Of a stretch of DNA of 64,000 nt, positions 44,015 through 51,138 are shown one piece after another. Every line of letters begins with the position of its first letter. The first letter of the stretch is position 1. Origin of the DNA: an uncultured Clostridia bacterium (GTDB lineage: Bacteria; Bacillota; Clostridia; Oscillospirales; Ruminococcaceae); contig CANRNT010000003.1 of NCBI GenBank assembly GCA_947631995.1, forward strand, positions 1-64,000. The letters are read 5' to 3'. The translations under genes were made by a program, and so were the position numbers. The notes beneath the pieces are model-generated. The model was not told the origin of the DNA, ran no database searches, and saw nothing but the letters and a program-made list of their open reading frames with translations.

Positions 44015-44728
44015 TTACTTAATTTCGCTGTCAAAGTCCATGATCTCCGCAATAAGCGGAACGCCGTACATTTCCATAAGGTTATCCGACGGCTTTATCT
44101 TCGTATCGCAGATCTCTATTATCACAACTATCGCGCATATCAGCACGAAGCCGGCAGCAAAGCCGAGAAGCATATTCTTTTTAAGGTCAGGTGAGGACGG
44201 CTCTTCCGGGAACGTGGCCGCCGAGATAGTCTGCACCGAGCCTATCTTGACTATTTCCTTATACACGCTGTCGGCGTTTGTCACGAGAACGGAAGCTACG
44301 AGCTGAGATATCTCTGGGCTTTCGCTCACCGCGTTAACGGTCATGACCTGATTGTTGTCCTCGGAAACTATATTTATCATTTCCTGTATCTCTTTTTCGG
44401 TAAACACATAGCCTGCCTTTGCAAGCTCTTCCTGACATATCTTCATCATGCTGTCGCTCGTGAACACTTTCTGGCACACCTTTACGAGCGAAGCGGAAGC
44501 TGCAACGTCGCTGGAAGATATCGAAGAGTCCTCCGTGGCAGTATCCTTGTTCTGCACGAACATTGTAGCCGTCGAGGTGTACTTATTATCAACAGCCAGT
44601 TTTGTATATATGCCGACCGCCGCCGCGCATATCACCGAAACAAGTATTATCAACCACACTCTGTCCAGCAGACAAAGCAGCAAGGTCTTCAGATCTATCG
44701 TCTTTTCTTCTCTTTCAACATTTTCCAT
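44015..44728 (-). CDS. CpsC/YwqC-type Wzz chain-length determinant protein
   Basis: A 237-residue membrane adaptor with two helices (about 22-44 and 182-205) flanking an extracytoplasmic domain, and the short cytoplasmic C-terminus that activates the CpsD kinase. GGGAGG precedes ATG at 44728; the track start is 7 codons early. It is the first gene of cpsC-cpsD-cpsB, but no glycosyltransferases follow, so the polysaccharide genes must be elsewhere. Confidence 0.9.
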   Translation of the reverse strand: MENVEREEKTIDLKTLLLCLLDRVWLIILVSVICAAAVGIYTKLAVDNKYTSTATMFVQNKDTATEDSSISSSDVAASASLVKVCQKVFTSDSMMKICQEELAKAGYVFTEKEIQEMINIVSEDNNQVMTVNAVSESPEISQLVASVLVTNADSVYKEIVKIGSVQTISAATFPEEPSSPDLKKNMLLGFAAGFVLICAIVVIIEICDTKIKPSDNLMEMYGVPLIAEIMDFDSEIK

Positions 44729-44807
44729 TAAGAAAAATTCCTCCCACAAAAATATGAAATAACCTGCAATTCATTCTATTTCTTTTTCAAAGCACAGACT
44801 ACCTTAT

Positions 44808-44836
44808 ATTATAACATTATCGGTCTCGAATGTCAA
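44808..44836 (-). promoter_or_regulatory. Consensus promoter of the cpsCDB operon
   Basis: TTGACA, 17 nt, TATAAT on the minus strand. The -35 box lies inside the last codons of nth, so read-through from nth could reinforce it. Confidence 0.88.
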
Positions 44837-45470
44837 CAGAAAAATTTGCACATCTTTCGGTAAGAGGACATCTTTCACAATGACATTTCCTTGCCGTGCA
44901 TATATCCCTCCCGAATATGACCAGTCTGTGGCAGAAGTCAGATGACCTCTCCGGAGGAAGTATGCGCCTGAGCTCCTCCTCGGTCGTGCGGGGGTCTTTG
45001 GAGCTGGTAAGTCCCAGCCTGAGACATATCCTTATACAATGGGTATCGGTGACGACTGCCGGCTTGTGGAAAACGTCGCCCATAATAAGGTTGGCGGTCT
45101 TTCTGCCTATGCCCGAAAGCGTAGTGAGCTGTTCTATGCTGTCAGGTATCTCGCCGCCGAAGTCGTCCCTTATCTGCCTGCACATCGTTACTATCGAAAG
45201 CGCTTTTGTCTTGTACAGACCGCACGGCATTATTATGCGCTCTATGTCGCGGACATCGGCGTTTGCAAAGTCGTCTATGCTGCGGTATCTGTCAAAAAGC
45301 TCCTTTGTGACTATGTTCACCCTCGCGTCCGTGCATTGCGCCGACAGCCTCCCCGCTATCATCAGCTCGTGCGGCTTTCGGTATGTAAGAGAACACACCG
45401 CGTCAGGGTACAGCTTCTCTAATTCGTCGCATATCCATATAGCCTTTTCTTTTAGCTTGTCCTTTCCCAT
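44817..45470 (-). CDS. nth: Endonuclease III
   Basis: A 217-residue base-excision glycosylase/AP lyase for oxidised pyrimidines. The helix-hairpin-helix has LSGIGRKTANLIMG with the catalytic Lys; VVTDTHCIRICLRLG carries the catalytic Asp. The C-terminal [4Fe-4S] loop is CTARKCHCERCPLTERC. Length is typical. Confidence 0.96.
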   Translation of the reverse strand: MGKDKLKEKAIWICDELEKLYPDAVCSLTYRKPHELMIAGRLSAQCTDARVNIVTKELFDRYRSIDDFANADVRDIERIIMPCGLYKTKALSIVTMCRQIRDDFGGEIPDSIEQLTTLSGIGRKTANLIMGDVFHKPAVVTDTHCIRICLRLGLTSSKDPRTTEEELRRILPPERSSDFCHRLVIFGRDICTARKCHCERCPLTERCANFSVDIRDR

Positions 45471-45540
45471 TTTTTTTAATACCTCTTCTCTATAATAAAT
45501 GTTGCTGCCTATTACTGCAAAAGCATAGTTTTGTTTACTA

Positions 45541-45820
45541 TATCTGCTCTGCTATTGGGGGAGACCCTTTTAAAAAAGGGTCTTCCCCCAAACCCCCTCA
45601 CTAAAACTCATATATTTTTTGGCGAGGGGTAATTATTCTCTTTTAAAAACAGATAACTTACAATTTATCGCTATTTTATGAAAGGGATTACCCCTCGCCA
45701 AAAAACAATATAAAAGTCTTTGGAATAGGGGTTACTCTTCCTTCGGAAGAGGGGGGGAACAACCTTTCGCAGTTGCGCAGCAACTGTGAGAAAGAGTTTT
45801 CCCCAAAAGAAAAACAGGTA
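45541..45820. repeat. Interspersed element, copy B (inverted relative to copy A)
   Basis: It reads TATCTGCTCTGCTATTGGGG to AAAACAGGTA and is the reverse complement of the 42156-42395 element, with an extra hairpin segment (AGTTGCGCAGCAACT and CTTCCTTCGGAAG). It keeps the paired GGCGAGGGGTAAT/ATTACCCCTCGCC. It fills the gap between maf and nth. Two inverted copies 3 kb apart flank cpsBDC-nth. The remaining sequence at 45471-45540 shows nothing I can name. Confidence 0.85.
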
Positions 45821-45864
45821 CGGCAAACAAAACCGTGTTTTACAGCAATAAGCAGTATCGCTTA

Positions 45865-46452
45865 TCATAGCACAGATATGACAAGCTTTTCGATTTCCTT
45901 TTTAAGGCGAGCGACGGGCAGACCGACGACGTTAAAGAAGTCGCCGTTTATCCTTTCGACGAACGCGCCGCCAAGGCCCTGTATACCGTAAGCTCCCGCC
46001 TTATCGAAAGGCTCGCCGCTGTCAAGATAGTCGTTTATCTCGCTGTCGGACATCTCATAGAAAGTAACGCTTGTCCGCTGTGAAAAGCTGCGCTCGACGC
46101 CCTTATACTTCAGCGCGACGCCGCTTATCACCTCGTGGGTCTTGCCCGAGAGCATTTTCAGCATACGCAGCGCGTCCGCCCTGTCGGCAGGCTTGCCCAG
46201 TATCTCCCCATCGGCTATAACTACTGTATCGCAGGCTATCACGAGCCCGTCCGAGCTGACAGCCGCCGCTTTTCTTTTTGCCGTATATTCGGCGGCCTTA
46301 TCGGCAGCCATACCTTGGGGTATGCTCTCGTCTATATCGGCGGGCGACACCTCAAAATCATCGCAAAGCAGCCGCAAAAGCTCTCTGCGCCTCGGCGACT
46401 GCGATGCAAGCACTATCTTTATTCCCTCCGCACATTTCATTATACCGCTCAT
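45865..46452 (-). CDS. maf: Maf-like nucleotide pyrophosphatase
   Basis: A 195-residue septum-associated pyrophosphatase that hydrolyses non-canonical or canonical nucleoside triphosphates. LASQSPRRRELL is the hallmark, with ACDTVVIADGEILGKP and GKTHEVISGVAL in the core. Start at the first ATG is likely, though a second ATG follows four codons later. Confidence 0.94.
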   Translation of the reverse strand: MSGIMKCAEGIKIVLASQSPRRRELLRLLCDDFEVSPADIDESIPQGMAADKAAEYTAKRKAAAVSSDGLVIACDTVVIADGEILGKPADRADALRMLKMLSGKTHEVISGVALKYKGVERSFSQRTSVTFYEMSDSEINDYLDSGEPFDKAGAYGIQGLGGAFVERINGDFFNVVGLPVARLKKEIEKLVISVL

Positions 46453-46471
46453 TTTTTCTACCTCTTACCTT

Positions 46472-47050
46472 TTACTCTCTTGCCTCTGACAGGTACTCCT
46501 CCAAAGTTATATCTCTGTTTTCTATCCTCTGTGCGTCATACGGACCTACATATCTGTAATGCCACGGCTCATAAATATAACCTGTTATATCCGTCCGACC
46601 CTTTGGGTAGCGCAATATAAATCCGTAATTCGCGGCGTTTCTCTGGAGCCACTCGAACTGCGGCGTATTCTCGAACTCCTCGAACACGTCGTAGTCATCG
46701 GGCGTTACTATATCTGCCGCAAGACCCGTATTATGCTCGCTCTCATAAGGTCGTGCAACATTTATCTCCGTTTCCGCGAGAGCCTCCTCATAGCTCATAC
46801 CGCTGTCCACCCTTTGCCTGACGCTCCTGTCAAATACCTCCTGCTGATATTCGGGGCTTCTGTACCCCGAAAGCAGTTTTAGCTGTATGCCGTCTTTCTC
46901 TGCCGCTTCAAACATCTGGCGGAGCATAAATGCGGCGTTCTTTTCAAGCTGTGTGCCGTATATCTCCTCCAGAGTTATCTCAAGGTCTGCGGGGATAGGT
47001 TTTCCCTTTCCCACGAGCATAAGATATCTGTTATCAGAATTACCGTTCAT
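46472..47050 (-). CDS. VanY-type D-alanyl-D-alanine carboxypeptidase (M15B)
   Basis: A 192-residue zinc peptidase. LLSGYRSPEYQQEVF and SEHNTGLAADIV supply the metal-binding His/Asp, and EPWHYRYVG the last His. There is no signal peptide or membrane helix at the annotated N-terminus (MNGNSDNRYLML), unlike most wall-trimming relatives. Either it leaves by a non-classical route, or the start is further up and unseen, or it acts on cytoplasmic peptides. Confidence 0.9.
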   Translation of the reverse strand: MNGNSDNRYLMLVGKGKPIPADLEITLEEIYGTQLEKNAAFMLRQMFEAAEKDGIQLKLLSGYRSPEYQQEVFDRSVRQRVDSGMSYEEALAETEINVARPYESEHNTGLAADIVTPDDYDVFEEFENTPQFEWLQRNAANYGFILRYPKGRTDITGYIYEPWHYRYVGPYDAQRIENRDITLEEYLSEARE

Positions 47051-47103
47051 AGTACCACTCCCGAATATTTTTATATGTTATATAGTATTCGGAAAGTGAA
47101 AAA

Positions 47104-47125
47104 GTCGGAACAAAAATGCTCCGAC
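47104..47125 (-). terminator. Terminator after the SH3 protein
   Basis: GTCGGAGCA and TTCCGAC pair (minus) and TTTTTCAC follows, 25-30 nt after the stop at 47151. Confidence 0.88.
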
Positions 47126-47150
47126 TTATATATCGGTGTTCGCGCTCACA

Positions 47151-47630
47151 TTACGGAATGGGCGTTGACGATATGTAATCCTTATAGACGTAGCCCTGTT
47201 CTCCCTGATACTCAAGAACATACCAGTCGCCCTCTGTCCTTACGACCTTTGCGCTTTCCTTGACGGGGATTATCGCACCTTTCGTGCTGTTCCAGTCCGC
47301 GGCCGCTCTCAGATAAACAGAGGTATTGAGATAAACCGTCGTACCGCTCGAGCCGTCGGTAGTCGTAGTAGTCTGTGGCTCTTGCGTCTGGCTCGGATCC
47401 TCGGGAGGCGCAGTAGTTACTGCCTGACCGTTGGGATCGGTGACGGGCGCAGGTGTAGTGGACGCCGTATACGACTTACTCGTACCCGTTCCGAGGACGG
47501 TAGTTGAAGACTGCTTGTCGTTAGCGGGAAAGAGCGTCTGCGCGATGAGTACGATTATTATGACCACCACAAGGGTTATTACCGCTACTGCAAGACCGCC
47601 TATCAGTTTGTTCTGATTTACTTTTGCCAT
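47151..47630 (-). CDS. Membrane-anchored bacterial SH3 protein
   Basis: A 159-residue protein: N-terminal helix (about 11-33), a Thr/Pro/Gln-rich linker (PAPVTDPNGQAVTTAPPED) and a C-terminal SH3b domain (VYLNTSVYLRAAADWN to YVYKDYI). It probably binds peptidoglycan peptides. It neighbours VanY and an M23 peptidase, so these three look like a wall-remodelling group. Confidence 0.83.
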   Translation of the reverse strand: MAKVNQNKLIGGLAVAVITLVVVIIIVLIAQTLFPANDKQSSTTVLGTGTSKSYTASTTPAPVTDPNGQAVTTAPPEDPSQTQEPQTTTTTDGSSGTTVYLNTSVYLRAAADWNSTKGAIIPVKESAKVVRTEGDWYVLEYQGEQGYVYKDYISSTPIP

Positions 47631-47715
47631 GTTGTTCTTACCATCGCCCCGAATTTCAGAGCGTCCTTTCTTTATAATGTTCTTCCGTTTTTATTTCACA
47701 CATATAATTAAATTT

Positions 47716-47744
47716 ATTATAATACATATTAAAATATTTGTCAA
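47716..47744 (-). promoter_or_regulatory. Consensus promoter of the SH3 gene
   Basis: TTGACA, 17 nt, TATAAT on the minus strand, about 90 nt before the start codon. Confidence 0.88.
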
Positions 47745-47817
47745 GCTAAAAATATACATAAATCAACACGAGATCTTAATACCCGTCATAAAATTCGCTT
47801 GACGTGACATTCAAAAA

Positions 47818-47836
47818 GCCCGAGTATCCGTCGGGC
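47818..47836 (-). terminator. Terminator after the M23 peptidase
   Basis: GCCCGA pairs with TCGGGC, followed by TTTTTG on the minus strand. Confidence 0.8.
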
Positions 47837-47864
47837 AATTTGAAAACGTCTTTGATGTCAACGA

Positions 47865-48551
47865 CTATTTCTCCGCTGTCGGCGTCACGAACTGAACGGG
47901 GTCTATCCACTCGCCGTTGCGTTTCAGAGCGAAGTGGACGTGCGGATCAATGGCTATCTCGGCGCTTGCGGTATTGCCCGCAGTACCGATAACGTCGCCC
48001 GAGTCCACCTTGTCGCCCTTAGTGACCGCGAGCTGTGTTGAAAGCCCGTAATAATAGCTCATCACGGAATTCTGATGATCTATCTCTACGCAGCAGCCCC
48101 ACAGCGGATCCTCCCACACATCGGTGACCACGCCGCTCGTCATGGCTACTATATTGCTTCCGTTCGCCGCGGCGATGTCGATACCGTTATGCGTTTCCCA
48201 CGCGCCGAGCGTTGCATTATAGACAAGCTCTCCGTCGCTGAACTTAGTCAATATCTCGCCGCTTGTCGGGAACACTCTCGGCTGCACCTTTGACACCGCT
48301 TCAAGCTCGCTGGTCAGGCTGTCGTCCTTGAGGACGCTGTCGCTCGGGACATTGGCAGGCAGGTCGCTTGACGTACTGCTGTCCGACGGCTTTTTGCTTG
48401 TCAAGCTGCTGTTGAGGGTATCTACGGTCTTGTTATAGGCGTACACTCCCGCGCCGCCCACGGCAGCGATACAAAGCGCAAGGGCAATGAACGTGCCTTT
48501 TCCTTTCAGCGCCGCCGCTGTTTTGGCGATAAGAGTTTTAAATGCCGGCAT
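47865..48551 (-). CDS. M23 (LytM) peptidase, SpoIIQ-like
   Basis: A 228-residue protein with one N-terminal helix (about 18-40), a Ser-rich linker, then a LytM fold. THNGIDIAA provides the first metal His/Asp and HVHFAL the catalytic HxH, so the zinc site looks intact. The size, single anchor and the WEDPLWGCCVEIDH strand resemble SpoIIQ of clostridia, which forms the forespore channel during engulfment. It could also be a vegetative wall hydrolase. Confidence 0.78.
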   Translation of the reverse strand: MPAFKTLIAKTAAALKGKGTFIALALCIAAVGGAGVYAYNKTVDTLNSSLTSKKPSDSSTSSDLPANVPSDSVLKDDSLTSELEAVSKVQPRVFPTSGEILTKFSDGELVYNATLGAWETHNGIDIAAANGSNIVAMTSGVVTDVWEDPLWGCCVEIDHQNSVMSYYYGLSTQLAVTKGDKVDSGDVIGTAGNTASAEIAIDPHVHFALKRNGEWIDPVQFVTPTAEK

Positions 48552-48770
48552 AAAACCACTTTCCTTTCATTCATCTGATAGAAAATTTTCTGCAAAGCAT
48601 TTTACAATGCTTTCCAATACTATCTTTGACCGTTTGAGTGGTTTTATACATTCAACCGAAGCAAGAGGGAAGAACCGTCCTCGCCGCTCCGACAAGCCGC
48701 CGCGTTTTGCATACCTCGTGCCGCCGCATTATCCGCAGATAATATAAAAGAGATACGATCAACACGCTGA

Positions 48771-49177
48771 GATGTTTTAGCGGTCTCCGCAAATGCGGCT
48801 CGCCGCATTTGGTTCAGAATTGCGAAGCAATTCTTTTTGCGCTTGCCGTGCAAGCGCTGGAGACCGCTTACCTGCGCTGTGTGTTGCAATGATTTTTATC
48901 CGTCCTTTCGTTCTTGCCAAATGCCGTGTGCTATCTTATAGATATTACTTTTGAAAAGTACCCCTGATGGCAGTCACACATACTGCTATCCTACCGCGTC
49001 AGCACACGGCACAAACCGAATTTGTCGATTCCGCATACAAAAAATCGCCGCAAACAAGTTTTTAAGGCGGCGCATTTTTTGAGCGAGGGAGACAAATTCT
49101 TGAACTCTTTTGGTACTTTTCTCTTTCAAGAGAGAAAAGTACAAGAAAGTTTGTTGCAAAGAACATTCCACACTACT
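48771..49177 (+). repeat. Cloverleaf-forming intergenic repeat, copy A
   Basis: The first copy of a 406-nt element repeated 771 nt downstream. At 48779-48868 AGCGGTCTCC pairs with GGAGACCGCT and encloses three hairpins (AAATGCGGC/GCCGCATTT, AGAATTGC/GCAATTCT, GCGCTTG/CAAGCGC). Further on GCCGTGTGCT pairs with AGCACACGGC around 48940-49010, and GTACTTTTCTCT pairs with AGAGAGAAAAGTAC. No ORF is credible. It starts the 2.6-kb gene-free block (48552-51138). Confidence 0.88.
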
Positions 49178-49285
49178 TGCCTATATTGTTGGAGAGCGAA
49201 GTAATAATACTTTGCTTGTTATGAATTTTTCATATCTAGTCTCTAGTTATCTTGCCTCCAATACCCGCCCCCACTAACCTCCTGA

Positions 49286-50023
49286 GGAGAGACGTCTAGA
49301 AGAATATTCTGTCAGTACATACAGTATGGACACAGTTCAGTTTTTTAGGGATATATAGAGTTGGTCACAGCGTAATTATTTACTTGATGTGAGCATGGCT
49401 CTACCGAATAGCGTTATATTGCTGCTTCATATAACCCCTCCCCTAATAACCGCCCGTGGAGAGAGACAGCTGGAAGAATATTCTGCCAACGGCATTTTAG
49501 AGTACTATGATTATATAAAAGAGAAAAAATCAAAACGCGGCGATGTTTTAGCGGTCTCCGCAAATGCGGCTCGCCGCATTTGTTTCGAATTGCAAAGCAA
49601 TTCTTGTAGCGCTTGCCGTGCAAGCGCTGGAGACCGCTTATCTGCGCTGTATGTTGCAATGATTTTTATCCGTCCTTTCGTTCTTGCCAAATGTCGTGTG
49701 CTATCTTATAGATACTACTTTTGAAAAGTACCCCTGATGGTAGTTACACATACTGCTATCCTACCGCGTCAGCACACGGCACAAACCGAATTTGTCGATT
49801 CCGCATACAAAAAATCGCCGCAAACAAGTTTTTTAAGGCGGCGCATTTTTTGAGCGAGGGAGACAAATTCTTGAACTCTTTTGGTACTTTTCTCTTTCAA
49901 GAGAGAAAAGTACAAGAAAGTTTATTGCAAAGAACATTCCACACTTCTTAACTATCGTTATTTTGCTTCTGATACCCACCCACAGTCCACCCGTTAACAG
50001 AGAGACAACCGGCAGAATATTCT
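49286..50023 (+). repeat. Three spaced copies of an AGAATATTCT motif
   Basis: The phrase GAGAGAC..(C/G)..AGAATATTCT occurs at 49286-49310, 49460-49484 and 49999-50023, each preceded by a C-rich stretch and a short TAAC. The core AGAATATTCT is itself palindromic. The spacing (about 174 and 539 nt) is irregular. The role is unknown. Confidence 0.7.
49542..49948 (+). repeat. Cloverleaf-forming intergenic repeat, copy B
   Basis: A near-identical copy of 48771-49177. The outer stem (49550-49638) and the three inner hairpins are kept, including GAATTGC/GCAATTC where one loop base differs. The sequence between the copies (49178-49541) includes the AGAATATTCT motifs and no gene. Confidence 0.88.
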
Positions 50024-50404
50024 TCCAGACATCTCTCTTTTAGTGGTACGAGGACAGGGCATATTAAAACTTATCAATAATCGTGTAAATCACAGTACAG
50101 ACAAGCCCAAATCTCTTGCTTCAACTACTAGAGGCAAGATAACGAGAAGCAAGAGGTAAGATGTTTGGTTTTGAAAAGACTGCACTAAACTATAAAAAGC
50201 AATTTCTTGCTTCTTGCCTCTTGTAAACCGCAGGAGTGACAAGTTTGCACAAAGACAGAAAAAGACTTTTCTAACTTCTAACTTCTCACCTCTAACCTCT
50301 AATAGCGTCGCGCACGCTGTGTCTTTGTGGGGCGCTGACCGGCGGTCGCTTGCGAACGCTACACCCCGCGAACCTTGGCAGTTGCGAAGCAACTGTAAAA
50401 AAGA

Positions 50405-50582
50405 GGTCGACCGAAAACTTTTATATTCTTGACAAGAATTTTAAATTGCGGCGAAGCCGCTCCTTAACTATTCACTATTCATTATTCACTCTTTCACTAT
50501 TCACTATTTCTTGCTTCTTGCCTCTAAATCTCTTGCCTCTAGCGGCGGAGCGCCTGCCGCGTTTTCGAGGGCGCTGCCCGGC
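50405..50582 (+). repeat. Direct repeat unit 1 (178 nt)
   Basis: TCGACCGAAAACTTTTATATTC through GGGCGCTGCCCGGC, containing TTAACTATTCACTATTCATT and CTTGCTTCTTGCCTC tracts. It recurs, essentially unchanged, 459 nt downstream. It is the tail of a hairpin-train unit plus simple-sequence tracts. Confidence 0.85.
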
Positions 50583-50639
50583 AGCTGCTTGCGAACGCGG
50601 CGGCTGTTCGCAGACGCTGCCCCTCGCAGGGAGATACGC

Positions 50640-50905
50640 AAAAAAAATATTACTTTGCTTTATAAGATTTTTTCATTTCGTTTGGCGTTCCATAATGGAA
50701 CGCGGAAAGAGAGCGTTGCGCTACAACTAGGGAACGCCCTCTCTTGCAGGGCGTTCCCTCTTGAAAAACAATCCACCGGATTGTTTTTCAATTCACCCTT
50801 TGCGGAGCGCACGCTGTGTCTTTGTGGGGCGCTGCCCCACGCCCTGCGAACCTTTTGAAAAAGGTTCGACCGAAAACTTTTATATTCTTGACAAGAATTT
50901 TAAAT
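50640..50905 (+). repeat. Hairpin-train intergenic repeat, copy 3
   Basis: Hairpins: GCGTTCCAT/ATGGAACGC, GGGAACGCCC/GGGCGTTCCC (50730-50758), AAAAACAATCC/GGATTGTTTTT (50764-50788), GTGGGGC/GCCCCAC, GAACC/GGTTC (50848-50867). The second and last stems differ from copies 2 and 4 on both arms, so pairing is kept by compensatory change. The downstream end is shared with direct repeat unit 2. Confidence 0.88.
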
Positions 50906-51041
50906 TGCGGCGAAGCCGCTCCTTAACTATTCACTATTCATTATTCACTCTTTCACTATTCACTATTTCTTGCTTCTTGCCTCTAAATCTCTTGCCTCTA
51001 GCGGCGGAGCGCCTGCCGCGTTTTCGAGGGCGCTGCCCGGC
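50864..51041 (+). repeat. Direct repeat unit 2 (178 nt)
   Basis: Copy of 50405-50582 at an offset of 459 nt. After it the sequence runs on through CAGTTGC/GCAACTG to the 3' end of the histidine kinase gene, ending with the common AATCGAAAACTTT. Confidence 0.85.
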
Positions 51042-51138
51042 GGCTGTTCGCAGACGCTACACCCCGTGACCCTTGGCAGTTGCGAAGCAACTGTAAAAAA
51101 GAGGTCAATCGAAAACTTTCAGTTTCTTGATTTGAAAG

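Noticed and set aside
48779-48868. tRNA gene suggested by the cloverleaf fold
   Set aside because: Arm lengths, lack of T-loop and anticodon consensus and a 10-bp closing stem do not fit tRNA.
48552-51138. CRISPR array
   Set aside because: Repeats are long, irregularly spaced and structured, and there are no equal-length spacers or cas genes.
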